Below, in pieces: positions 1 through 27,074 of a stretch of DNA of 64,000 bases (the stretch's first letter is position 1; each line of letters begins with the position of its first letter). The notes under the pieces are model-generated. The model worked only from the letters and a program-made list of their open reading frames with translations, was not told where the DNA came from and ran no database searches. The stretch comes from Nocardia alba NBRC 108234 (GTDB taxonomy: Bacteria > Actinomycetota > Actinomycetes > Mycobacteriales > Mycobacteriaceae). The stretch is from positions 124,001 through 188,000 of the forward strand of contig NZ_BDAX01000010.1 in assembly GCF_001612665.1 (NCBI RefSeq), read 5' to 3'. A program made the position numbers and the translations under genes.

Positions 1-19291
<19,291 letters not shown>

Positions 19292-19709
19292 CCCAAACCT
19301 CGCTTCCGGAACACCCGGTCAGGCGCTCCCCGACGACACCGGAACGCGAGCGCCCACCTGAATAAGCGTGGCGCCCGCGTCTCGGGTTCAGTTCTCGAAT
19401 CAATCAGGCAAAAATGTCCATTGGCACTATCTGTCGCCCAGGCGGGTCTCGTTACACAGCCGAGACCATGCACCTGACCGCCCGGCCGCCCGCGCCGGTC
19501 TACTCGTCGCAAACCATCGCACCAATCTACCGGTGCGCTCGCCTCGCAACCAACCACCTCCATAGCCGTAGCACATCGACGCAGGTACGGCCCCCGATGC
19601 CCGTCGAATGGCGCTTGTCCGCGTTCTCACATCCCCCACCGGACGACCCGCGCACCACGGCAACTGAGTGATGGATCACACCGATCGGTCTGCTGTGCCG
19701 GAGCAGGCG
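19292..19709. other. 418-base intergenic region upstream of NRPS A
   Basis: It lies between the end of cobM and the TTG start of NRPS A, both on the minus strand. It should hold the NRPS A promoter. The stretch 19385-19440 is less GC-rich than the surroundings, but I could not pick out convincing -35/-10 boxes, an iron box or a terminator. Short open frames here have no recognisable product. Confidence 0.4.
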
Positions 19710-20453
19710 TCAGCGGGTCCTCGCCGGGTCGTAGAGGTGCGACTGGGCACAGTCGATGGACGTGGCCAGCGCGCGGCCGACCAGGATCACCGCGGCTTGA
19801 CGCAAACCGGCCGCCGCCACCTGGTCGGCGATGTCGGACAGGGTGCCACGCAGGACGAGTTGTTCGGGCTGGCTGGCGCGATAGACGACAGCGACCGGAC
19901 AGTCGGCGCCGTACTCGGCGACCAGCTCGTGCGCCAGCACCGCGATCCGGGTGATCGCGAGATGCAGGACCAGCGTCGCGCCGGTGGCGGCGAAGTTCGC
20001 CAGTGCCTCACCCTGCGGCATCGCGGTGGAGCGGGCCTGGGTGCGGGTGAGAACCACCGACTGGACCACCTCGGGAACCGTCAGTTCGGTGCCGAGGACG
20101 GCGGCCGCGGCCGCGTAGGCCGGGACGCCCGGGGTGATGTCCCACGCCACCCGGTGGGCGTCGAGCCTGCGGGTCTGCTCGGTGAGAGCCGAATAGAGGG
20201 AGGGATCGCCCGAGCACAGCCGGGCCACCTCCTTGCCCGCCGCCGTCGCGCGCACGAGGTGGTCGGTGATCTGGTCCAGGTCCAGGTGCTGTGTGTCGAT
20301 CAGTTCGGTGTCGGGCGCGCAGTGGGCGAGGACCTCCGGGTCGAGATAGGTGCCCGCGTACAGACAGACCTGGCTGCCGCGCAAAAGGTTGACCGCTCGC
20401 ACCGTGAGCAGGTCGGCAGCGCCGGGGCCCGCCCCGATGAAATGCACAGTCAT
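19710..20453 (-). CDS. cobM: Precorrin-4 C11-methyltransferase
   Basis: This enzyme transfers a methyl group from S-adenosylmethionine to C-11 of the corrin precursor in cobalamin (vitamin B12) synthesis. The 247-residue product has the usual length. It shows the tetrapyrrole methylase features in order: an N-terminal VHFIGAGPGAADLLT loop, the L-Y-A-G-T-Y-L-D segment, C-S-G-D-P-S-L-Y-S near residue 80, and the T-P-G-V-P-A-Y-A-A-A-A-A motif typical of CobM/CbiF. The ATG at 20453 opens directly with this motif; longer frames upstream add unrelated sequence. No other corrin gene is nearby, so it sits apart from the rest of the pathway. It is divergent from the DUF3105 gene. Confidence 0.9.
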   Translation of the reverse strand: MTVHFIGAGPGAADLLTVRAVNLLRGSQVCLYAGTYLDPEVLAHCAPDTELIDTQHLDLDQITDHLVRATAAGKEVARLCSGDPSLYSALTEQTRRLDAHRVAWDITPGVPAYAAAAAVLGTELTVPEVVQSVVLTRTQARSTAMPQGEALANFAATGATLVLHLAITRIAVLAHELVAEYGADCPVAVVYRASQPEQLVLRGTLSDIADQVAAAGLRQAAVILVGRALATSIDCAQSHLYDPARTR

Positions 20454-20558
20454 GCACAGGAGTGTAAGGACGGCGTCGTTGCGTGATTTCGCGCCTGCCG
20501 CTTGTCCGACGACCGGAGCAACTCCGCGCCAGCGGTCCGCGCAGGCAGGGCTACGCCC

Positions 20559-20579
20559 GGTCGGGTCGGGTCGGGTCGG
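20559..20579. repeat. Short tandem repeat GGTCG x4
   Basis: Four head-to-tail copies of the pentamer GGTCG in the 255-base gap between the divergent cobM and DUF3105 genes. It has no evident gene function; it may be a slippage tract. Confidence 0.7.
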
Positions 20580-20708
20580 CATGTCGGTATCAGCCCGTCA
20601 CAGCCCCGCCGCGTTCGCATCGAACGAGGCCCGGCTGGTTGTGGCCACAGCGGCGCGGCCAAGTAGGTTCTGTATCGGATGGCGGCGACGAGGAAGCGGG
20701 GGTCCGCG

Positions 20709-21398
20709 ATGCGGATTTCGAGTAGGTCGGGTGGGCTGCGCGGTGCGAGGACTTGCGCGGTGGTGATCGCGGCCGCGACGCTGGCGGCCGGGTGCACGGG
20801 CGAGAAGGTGGTCGGTCAGGCCACCGCCACCGCGGACAGCTTCGCGCCGTCCTCGGACAACCGTGACCCCTCGCTCGGGATTCGTGGCATCGTCGTCACC
20901 GAGATCGCGCCGGGACAGCAGCACGTGCGCCCGAACCAACGGGTCGCCTACCCCTCGATTCCCCCGGTGGGCGGACCACACGATGCCCAGTGGGCGGCCT
21001 GCACCGGCGTCGTCTATCCGAAGGCCCTACGCACCGAGAACGCGGTCCACGCGCTCGAACACGGCGCGGTGTGGATCGCCTACGACCCCGCGAAGGTGAG
21101 CGCGAAGGATCAGGCGGCGCTGAGCGCCAGGGTCACCGACCGCCAATACACCCTGATGTCGCCCATTCCCGGCATGTCGCACCCGATCTCGCTGCAGTCG
21201 TGGGGCCACCAGCTCACCGTCGACTCCGCCACCGACGAACGCATCGACCAGTTCATCGTCGCACTGCGCGAAAACCCCTACACCACCCCGGAAGTCGGCG
21301 CGACCTGTTCGTCCCCGCTCTTCGACCGCGCCGATCCCCCGCCCTACGACCCGACCCCGCCGGGCCCGGACGCGGTCCCGATGTCGGGTATCCGGTAG
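20709..21398 (+). CDS. DUF3105 family lipoprotein
   Basis: A predicted exported lipoprotein of unknown function. The N-terminus has basic residues, a hydrophobic stretch and the lipobox T-L-A-A-G-C, so the mature protein should begin at that Cys and be anchored to the outer face of the membrane. The rest is the DUF3105 domain, recognised by P-P-V-G-G-P-H, W-A-A-C-T-G-V-Y and the hallmark H-A-L-E-H-G-A-V-W-I-A-Y segment, whose conserved His/Glu may bind metal (inference). The ATG at 20709 follows a G-rich ribosome-site-like stretch (AAGCGGGGG), whereas an in-frame ATG at 20679 has none. It ends 23 bases before the TerD gene and is likely co-transcribed with it. Confidence 0.85.
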   Translation: MRISSRSGGLRGARTCAVVIAAATLAAGCTGEKVVGQATATADSFAPSSDNRDPSLGIRGIVVTEIAPGQQHVRPNQRVAYPSIPPVGGPHDAQWAACTGVVYPKALRTENAVHALEHGAVWIAYDPAKVSAKDQAALSARVTDRQYTLMSPIPGMSHPISLQSWGHQLTVDSATDERIDQFIVALRENPYTTPEVGATCSSPLFDRADPPPYDPTPPGPDAVPMSGIR

Positions 21399-21421
21399 CC
21401 GGACGGGAACGGAGGACGACC

Positions 21422-22576
21422 ATGGAGTTGACCAAGGGTGCGAACACACCGATCCGCGCGAGCGAGGTGCGGGTGACGGTCACCGCCGCGACACCGGTGG
21501 ATATCGCCGCATTGCTGCTCACCACTGCCGGGAAAGTGCGCTCCGACAGCGATTTCGTGTTCTACAACCAACCGGTCGCACCCGGTGTCGAGGTCGTCAC
21601 GCCCGACGCGATTCGAGTCGCCTTCGGCTCGGTCCCCCTCGATATCGAAAAGATCGTTCTCACCACCAGTCTCGACGGGACCGGACCGACCGACTGGGGC
21701 CAGGCCGGACCGATCCGGATCGCGGTGACCGACGCGGTGACCGACGCACTGCTGGCTACTTTCAGCCCGACCGGACTCGGACCGGAGACCGCGCTGATCG
21801 CATGTGAGATCTACCGGCGTGATGGCGGGTGGAAGGTCCGCGCTGTCGGTCAGGGGTACGCGCAGGGTTTAGCGGGAATCGCAGGTGATTTCGGCATCAC
21901 CGTCGACGATGAGCCGACCCCATCAGCCGCGCAACAACTTCCGACGCCACCTCCGGCGACCCCCGCCGATCCGCCGCAATTCGGGCGACCGACGGTCGAC
22001 CTGTCCAAGGGCCACGTCACGCTGCGCAAGAACGAGACGGTATCGCTCACCAAGCAGGGCGCGCCGCCGCTCACGCGGGTGCGGATGGGGTTGGGCTGGG
22101 ACCCTGCCACACACGGCAGCAGGGTCGACCTCGATGCCTCTGTCATCGCCTACGACGACCGGGCGAAGAAACTGACCAACGTGTGGTTCCTGCGACGGGA
22201 GGCCTTCGACGGCGCCATCACCCACTCCGGCGACAACCTGACCGGCGAGGGTGACGGCGACGACGAGGTCATCACCGTCGACCTCACCGCGCTGCCGCCG
22301 CAGGTCCACGCCCTGCTGTTCACGGTGAACTCCTTCGCGGGCCACAAGTTCGATCAGGTCGGCCGCGCGCATTGCCGTCTACTCGACGAACACACCGGCA
22401 CCGAGTTGGTGCGTTTCGAACTGTCGAAGGGCGAACCGACCACGGGGGTGTTCCTGGCGATGCTCACCCGCGCCGCGCACGGATGGAACATGACGGCCCT
22501 CGGCGAATACTCGAAAGGCGCGACCGTGCGGAAAATGGTCGATCCGGGCAAACAGTTCGTGCTGTCGAGTCGCTAG
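21422..22576 (+). CDS. TerD family protein with two TerD domains
   Basis: A 384-residue protein with two TerD domains joined by a Pro-rich linker (about residues 163-182). TerD proteins are calcium-binding stress proteins found with tellurite-resistance genes. The first domain starts with the classical MELTKGANTPI and includes S-D-F-V-F-Y-N-Q-P and W-K-V-R-A-V-G-Q-G-Y. The second has V-D-L-S-K-G, V-D-L-D-A-S, and the acidic loop GDNLTGEGDGDDE, which matches the TerD calcium-binding segment. The ATG at 21422 is preceded by GGAGG at a good distance; the frame is open much further upstream, but that part is out of phase with the DUF3105 gene and is not coding. No terZ, terC or terF gene is adjacent, so a role in tellurite resistance is not implied. 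Confidence 0.9.
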   Translation: MELTKGANTPIRASEVRVTVTAATPVDIAALLLTTAGKVRSDSDFVFYNQPVAPGVEVVTPDAIRVAFGSVPLDIEKIVLTTSLDGTGPTDWGQAGPIRIAVTDAVTDALLATFSPTGLGPETALIACEIYRRDGGWKVRAVGQGYAQGLAGIAGDFGITVDDEPTPSAAQQLPTPPPATPADPPQFGRPTVDLSKGHVTLRKNETVSLTKQGAPPLTRVRMGLGWDPATHGSRVDLDASVIAYDDRAKKLTNVWFLRREAFDGAITHSGDNLTGEGDGDDEVITVDLTALPPQVHALLFTVNSFAGHKFDQVGRAHCRLLDEHTGTELVRFELSKGEPTTGVFLAMLTRAAHGWNMTALGEYSKGATVRKMVDPGKQFVLSSR

Positions 22577-22587
22577 TCAGCGAAGGT

Positions 22588-23013
22588 CTATCCGGTCATA
22601 TCGAACTGCGCGATGATCTTGGTCGGCCGCACCCGGACCACGAGCTCACCGGCCACCCCATTGCGCTTACCGAACTCCTCCGCCTTGTCCGGCCCCATGT
22701 ACCGGGCGGCAATGTCGGTAGCCGTCCGTACCAGCTCATCGAGGTCTTCGGACAGCGTGACCGTCCCCTGCACCTCGACCAGCCCATACGGCGGCTCCTC
22801 GAGATCGACGCACACCGCGACGCGAGGATCACGCGCGAAAGCCCGCCCCTTGGCCGAATTCTTGCCGGTATTGAAAACCAGCTCGTCACCTTCGACGATG
22901 AACCACACCGGCGTCACCAACGGACGCCCATCCGCCGCCGCGAACGCCACCTTGCCCGTTCGCGTTCCGTAGGAGAGAAATTCGAGCACCTTGGGATCCG
23001 ACAGAGAGGCCAT
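22588..23013 (-). CDS. PPOX-class (F420-type) flavin/deazaflavin oxidoreductase
   Basis: A 141-residue split-barrel protein of the pyridoxamine 5'-phosphate oxidase-like superfamily, which in actinobacteria often uses coenzyme F420. Evidence is the order G-K-V-A-F-A, D-G-R-P-L-V-T-P-V-W-F, N-T-G-K-N-S-A-K-G-R and D-P-R-V-A-V-C-V-D, which forms the cofactor-binding barrel. The ATG at 23013 gives the usual length. It ends convergently, 11 bases from the TerD gene, and lies 59 bases downstream of the response regulator on the same strand. The substrate is unknown; F420 rather than FMN is inferred from family membership. Confidence 0.85.
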   Translation of the reverse strand: MASLSDPKVLEFLSYGTRTGKVAFAAADGRPLVTPVWFIVEGDELVFNTGKNSAKGRAFARDPRVAVCVDLEEPPYGLVEVQGTVTLSEDLDELVRTATDIAARYMGPDKAEEFGKRNGVAGELVVRVRPTKIIAQFDMTG

Positions 23014-23072
23014 GCACTCAGGGTAAACGCAATGCCGGAGGTGACGGCGAAGGCGAAAGCGCATGTCTACGG

Positions 23073-23690
23073 TCAGATCGCACCGCTTTGTCTAGCCGTC
23101 GCGACGGCGGAGGTTCGGGACTTGACGCCCAGTTTGGCGTAGATGTGGACGAGGTGGGACTTCACTGTGGTCTCGCTGAGGAACAGTTGTTTGGCGATGT
23201 CGCGGTTGGACAGGCCCGCCGCGACCAGGCGCAGGACTTCTACTTCGCGGGGGCTGAGGGTGGTGTCGGCTCGGCGGACTCTGGTCATCAGGCGGGAGGC
23301 GACGGTTGGGGAGAGAACGCTTTCGCCCGCGGCGGCGGCGCGGACGGCGGCGAGGAGTTCGGTGGGTGGGGTGTCCTTGAGGAGGTAGCCGACGGCGCCT
23401 GCTTCGATGGCGCCGAGGATGTCGGCGTCGGTGTCGTAATTGGTGACGACGAGGACGTTCGGCGGGGTCGGGAGGGCGCGCAGGTCGGCGGTGGCGGAGG
23501 CGCCGGAGCGACCCTCGCCGAAACGCAGGTCCATGAGGACCAGGTCGACGGGGGTCGCGGCGCAAAAAGCCACTGCCGCATCGGCATCCGCGACATCGCC
23601 GACAACGGTGATATCGGCGGCGGCGTCGAGCAGCGCGCGAAGGCCGGCGCGGACGATGGCGTGGTCGTCGGCGAGGAGGAGGCGGATCAC
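23073..23690 (-). CDS. NarL/LuxR-type response regulator
   Basis: The output half of a two-component system. The 205-residue protein has a receiver domain (residues 1-120) with the acidic pair in LLADDHA, the phosphoacceptor Asp in L-V-L-M-D-L-R and the conserved Lys in G-Y-L-L-K-D-T. It ends in a LuxR helix-turn-helix: L-S-P-R-E-V-E-V-L-R and N-R-D-I-A-K-Q-L-F-L-S-E-T-T-V-K-S-H. The GTG start at 23690 overlaps the stop of the upstream kinase gene by 4 bases (GTGA), so the two are translationally coupled. It probably binds the shared region between the kinase and the divergent ABC transporter. Confidence 0.95.
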   Translation of the reverse strand: MIRLLLADDHAIVRAGLRALLDAAADITVVGDVADADAAVAFCAATPVDLVLMDLRFGEGRSGASATADLRALPTPPNVLVVTNYDTDADILGAIEAGAVGYLLKDTPPTELLAAVRAAAAGESVLSPTVASRLMTRVRRADTTLSPREVEVLRLVAAGLSNRDIAKQLFLSETTVKSHLVHIYAKLGVKSRTSAVATARQSGAI

Positions 23691-24907
23691 GAGGCGGCTC
23701 CGAGCGGGAAGGACACTGCCACGGCGGTATGGCCGGGTTCGGATTCGACGGTCATCGCACCACCCTGCTGCTCGACGCGACTGCGCATGGCGGCGAGGCC
23801 GAACGCGCCGGATCGGGGGTGGCGCAACATATCCGGGTCGATCCCGATCCCGTCGTCGACGATGTCCAGGTGTGCGTCGGTGTCGCCGTAGGTGAGGGTG
23901 ACCCGCATGCGCTCAGCCCGCGCGTGCTGAACCACATTGGCCACCGCACTCTGCGCGATCCGCACCAGCGCTGCCTCGACCGGCATCGGCAGTCGTTCCG
24001 GTTCACCCTCGACGAGCAGTTGCGTGGTCAGGCTCGGCGACTGCGCGCGAAGGCAGATACGTTCCAGCGCTTCGGCGAGCGATTGGCCGTCCAGCGCGGC
24101 GGGCGACAATTCGTCGATGAGCCTTCGGGTCTCGGCCAGGTCTTCGGCGGCGGTCTCGCGCGCGAGCCGAATACGATCCAGCGCGGGATGATCCGGTGCG
24201 GCCTGCTCGGCGGCGTGTAGGAGCAGTTGGATGCTGCTCAGCCCCTGGGCGACGGTGTCGTGGATCTCCTTGGCCAGGCGTTCGCGCTCGGCGAGCTTGC
24301 CCGCTGTTCGTTCCTGTTCCGCGAGAATCGCTCTGGTGCCGATCAATTCGTCGATCAGCCGCTCGCGCTCGACCGCCTCACGATGCAGGGCCTGGTAGCC
24401 GAGCCCGATCCCGATCGCCACCAACGCGCCGAGCACCGGCCCCACCACCGCACCCGCGGACCAACCACGATGCGCCGCGAACCCGAGCACACCGATCGCC
24501 GTCGCCGAGACCACCGCGACCAGACCCCACGACCGTGGCAGCAAGTGCAGGTAGACGAAGAACAGCCCGAACGCGAGGTAGACCGCATCGGGGGTGAGCG
24601 CGAGCAAGACCAGCCACAACACGGTCAACGCCGCCAGCCACACCCACACCGCCCCGTCGGGAACCGTCCGCGAACGCGAGCGAGGAAACTCGGTCCCCGC
24701 GAAATAGACCAGCAGCCACACCACCGTCAGCGCGACCACCGCGATACCGTGACCGCCGCCGTCGGGCAGCAACGCACGCACCGCGACCACCACCGCCAGC
24801 ACCGTCACCAGCACATGCAGGCCGAGGCGCAGCGTGGTAACCACCGGGGTCAGAGGGGACGGGTGCACGTCGACCAGCTTATGTGCGGCAATCACACGGG
24901 CATCCAT
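23687..24907 (-). CDS. NarL-family sensor histidine kinase
   Basis: A 406-residue membrane kinase of the HisKA_3 type. The N-terminal half has about five or six hydrophobic segments between residues 20 and 170, with little extracellular loop, so it may sense the membrane itself or a partner transporter, as DesK/LiaS-like kinases do. A coiled linker rich in Glu/Arg leads to the H-box E-I-H-D-T-V-A-Q-G-L near residue 215. The HATPase domain has V-A-N-V-V-Q-H-A-R-A (N box), D-D-G-I-G-I-D and G-A-F-G-L-A-A-M-R-S-R. The ATG at 24907 is chosen because the frame upstream crosses into the divergent transporter gene. It is coupled to the response regulator downstream. Confidence 0.92.
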   Translation of the reverse strand: MDARVIAAHKLVDVHPSPLTPVVTTLRLGLHVLVTVLAVVVAVRALLPDGGGHGIAVVALTVVWLLVYFAGTEFPRSRSRTVPDGAVWVWLAALTVLWLVLLALTPDAVYLAFGLFFVYLHLLPRSWGLVAVVSATAIGVLGFAAHRGWSAGAVVGPVLGALVAIGIGLGYQALHREAVERERLIDELIGTRAILAEQERTAGKLAERERLAKEIHDTVAQGLSSIQLLLHAAEQAAPDHPALDRIRLARETAAEDLAETRRLIDELSPAALDGQSLAEALERICLRAQSPSLTTQLLVEGEPERLPMPVEAALVRIAQSAVANVVQHARAERMRVTLTYGDTDAHLDIVDDGIGIDPDMLRHPRSGAFGLAAMRSRVEQQGGAMTVESEPGHTAVAVSFPLGAAS

Positions 24908-24917
24908 CGAAAGATGT

Positions 24918-24949
24918 AAACGCCGCCAGACCTTGGATGGACGGCGTTT
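24918..24949. promoter_or_regulatory. Inverted repeat in divergent promoter region of kinase and ABC transporter
   Basis: The arms AAACGCCG (24918-24925) and CGGCGTTT (24942-24949) are exact reverse complements with 16 bases between. They lie in the 91-base gap between the divergent histidine kinase (start 24907) and ABC permease (start 24999). This is a natural place for the response regulator to bind and control both transcripts. It could instead form a hairpin in either leader RNA. Confidence 0.5.
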
Positions 24950-24998
24950 CGTGCGCCGGTGCGATGGCGTCGGCAGACGGGATCGACAGAGTGGAGTC

Positions 24999-26039
24999 AT
25001 GTTCGTCGCACTCCGAGATCTGCGCGCCGCCCGTGGCCGCTTCCTGCTCATCACCACCGTCGTGCTGTTGGTGGCGGTGCTGGTGAGCTTCCTCAGCGGT
25101 CTCACCGCCGGGCTCGCGCACCAGAACATCTCCGCGGTCCAGGGCATCGACGCCGACCAGGTGGTCTTCGCCGAGACCGGTGCCGATCCGTCCTTCGACT
25201 CGTCGGTCCTCACCGAACAGCAGATCGCGCAGTGGACAGCGGCGGACGCTACCCCGATCGGTATTTCACGCACGAGGGCCGAGCACGCCGGCGCGAGCCC
25301 CACGCAGGTCGCGTTGTTCGGCGGCGACCCGTCGGCGTTCAGCAATCGTCCTGCTACCGCTCCCGGCGCCGTGGTGCTGAGCTCGGCGGCGGCTCGTGAG
25401 CTGTCGGCGGGTACCGGTGACGTCGTGCTGCTGGCGGCCCACGAGTTCACCGTCGCCGACGTCGCCGGTGACGAGTGGTACAGCCACACCCCTGTGATCT
25501 GGACGAGCATGCGGGACTGGCAGGCAGCCAGCCCGCGCGCCGGTGCCGCGACCGTGCTCGCGGTGACCGGCGATGTCCCCGGCGGCCTCGACGCCGAAGC
25601 CGGAACGCACGCGCTGCCCGCGAAAGATGCCGTCCAGGCGATCGGCTCCTACCAGGCCGAGAACAGCTCGCTCACGCTGATGACCGTGCTGCTGTTCGCC
25701 ATCTCGGCGCTGGTGATCGGCGCCTTCTTCACGGTCTGGACCGTGCAGCGCCAACCCGACATCGCCACCTTGAAGGCGCTCGGCGCGACCACCGGCTCCC
25801 TGGTTCGCGATGCCCTCGCCCAAGCCGCGATCGTCCTGACCGCGGGGGTCACGGCGGGCCTCGCGATCACCGCCCTCGCCTCGCTGTTCCTGGGCGAGGC
25901 AATGCCTTTCGTGCTCAGCCCCGCGACGACCCTGGTCCCCGCGCTGGCCTTGATCGTCCTCGGCCTCGCCGGCGCCGCTGTCGCCCTGCGCTTCCTGTTC
26001 ACCACCGACCCGCTGACCGCGCTCGGCGCTACCCGCTGA
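24999..26039 (+). CDS. MacB/FtsX-type ABC transporter permease
   Basis: A 346-residue permease with the MacB/FtsX topology: one N-terminal membrane helix (R-F-L-L-I-T-T-V-V-L-L-V-A-V-L-V), a long extracytoplasmic domain (about residues 40-215), then three helices in the last 130 residues. The FtsX-family cytoplasmic loop is visible as QRQPDIATLKALGATTGSLV. Such permeases usually act mechanically on the envelope or on exported peptides and lipids rather than as simple importers. The ATG at 24999 follows GTGGAG. It pairs with the ATPase that follows and is divergent from a two-component system, an arrangement typical of cell-envelope stress or antimicrobial peptide detoxification modules. The substrate is unknown. 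Confidence 0.88.
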   Translation: MFVALRDLRAARGRFLLITTVVLLVAVLVSFLSGLTAGLAHQNISAVQGIDADQVVFAETGADPSFDSSVLTEQQIAQWTAADATPIGISRTRAEHAGASPTQVALFGGDPSAFSNRPATAPGAVVLSSAAARELSAGTGDVVLLAAHEFTVADVAGDEWYSHTPVIWTSMRDWQAASPRAGAATVLAVTGDVPGGLDAEAGTHALPAKDAVQAIGSYQAENSSLTLMTVLLFAISALVIGAFFTVWTVQRQPDIATLKALGATTGSLVRDALAQAAIVLTAGVTAGLAITALASLFLGEAMPFVLSPATTLVPALALIVLGLAGAAVALRFLFTTDPLTALGATR

Positions 26040-26124
26040 CGAACCCATGACGGCCGTCGCCCGCACCGATTCCTCGGTCGCGCCGCCGATCCGGTACACC
26101 GCGCGACCAACCGAAGGACCCACC

Positions 26125-26835
26125 GTGGCAATCACTCTCACCGACGTCACCCTCACCTACCCCGACGGCGCCGACCGTCTCACCGCTCTGGACCGAGTGA
26201 ACATGCACGTCCCCGGCGGCACCATCGCCGCGGTGACCGGCGCGTCCGGCTCAGGAAAGTCGAGCCTGCTCGCCGTCGCCGCGACCCTGATCCGGCCCGA
26301 CTCGGGCACGGTTGTGCTCGAAACCGCATCGGCCACTGAGAATCTGGCCGGGCTGAGCCGACGAGCGGCCGCCACGGCTCGCCGGACCTCGATGGGCATC
26401 GTCTTCCAGCAACCGAATCTCATCCCGTCGCTCACCGCCGTCGAGCAGCTGGAAGTGACCGCCTACCTCGGTGGCCGGAGGCGGACATCACGTAGTGAAA
26501 CCAGTTCCCGCGCAATGGAATTACTCGAAGCCGTAGGGCTGACCGAACATGCTCACAAACGTCCCGCCCAGCTCTCCGGCGGCCAACGCCAGCGCGTCAA
26601 CATCGCCCGAGCCCTGATGAACGACCCCGCCCTGCTCGTGGTCGACGAACCCACCAGCGCGCTGGATTCCGAACGCGGCGCCGCGATCATCGCCCTGATC
26701 ACCACCATCGCCCGCGAGCACCGCGCCGCCACCATCCTGGTCACCCATGACCCGACCCACCTGCACCGCATGGACGCGGTCTACCGCATGACCGACGGCC
26801 GGCTCACCGGCGTCGCCGTCCCCGCGCCTGCCTGA
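26125..26835 (+). CDS. ABC transporter ATP-binding protein (MacB/LolD type)
   Basis: A 236-residue ATPase that powers the permease encoded just upstream. It has Walker [10 protein letters not shown], a Q-loop (F-Q-Q-P-N-L-I-P-S), the signature L-S-G-G-Q-R-Q-R, Walker B L-L-V-V-D-E-P and the switch His in L-V-T-H-D. The GTG at 26125 is preferred because GAAGGA lies at correct spacing before it. An in-frame ATG at 26047 would add 26 residues without a ribosome site. The composition (LolD/MacB-like, C-terminal D-G-R-L) fits the FtsX-type permease partner. Confidence 0.9.
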   Translation: MAITLTDVTLTYPDGADRLTALDRVNMHVPGGTIAAVTGASGSGKSSLLAVAATLIRPDSGTVVLETASATENLAGLSRRAAATARRTSMGIVFQQPNLIPSLTAVEQLEVTAYLGGRRRTSRSETSSRAMELLEAVGLTEHAHKRPAQLSGGQRQRVNIARALMNDPALLVVDEPTSALDSERGAAIIALITTIAREHRAATILVTHDPTHLHRMDAVYRMTDGRLTGVAVPAPA

Positions 26836-26870
26836 CGCCTGGGCGTTCCGCCACCGGGCAGACTGGGCCC

Positions 26871-27005
26871 ATGAGCGATCCGAGGCATCTCATCGTGGTG
26901 GACGCGGCCAATGTCATCGGCTCGCGCCCCAACGGTTGGCGGAAGGACCGCGCGGGCGCCGCGCGCAGGCTGCTGTCAGATCGAAGCATCACCCGCTTCG
27001 GGTGA
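26871..27005 (+). pseudogene. Truncated N-terminus of a NYN/NTP-pyrophosphohydrolase-like actinobacterial protein
   Basis: A 44-codon frame starting with ATG at 26871. Its residues HLIVVDAANVIGSRP and NGWRKDRAGAARRLL resemble the conserved beginning of an actinobacterial family that opens with V-D-A/G-A-N-V-V-G-S-R-P-D-G-W-W-x-D-R-A-G-A-A. After R-L-L the sequence turns into unrelated residues and stops at 27003-27005, 70 bases before the ClC gene. This is best read as the stub left by a deletion. The family assignment is from memory of the motif, not a search. Confidence 0.55.
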
Positions 27006-27074
27006 GGACAGGACCGAGTCGGGCTGACAAGCTGGCTTGGCTCCTTGTCGTGGGGAATCGGTCATGGAGGTGTG

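Noticed and set aside
19427..19663. A 78-codon minus-strand frame upstream of NRPS A
   Set aside because: No recognisable motif and no ribosome site; it overlaps the probable promoter region.
20990..21421. Longer N-terminus for the TerD protein starting at 20990
   Set aside because: That stretch overlaps the DUF3105 gene in another phase and is Arg-rich. The ATG at 21422 has a good ribosome site and begins with the standard TerD N-terminus.
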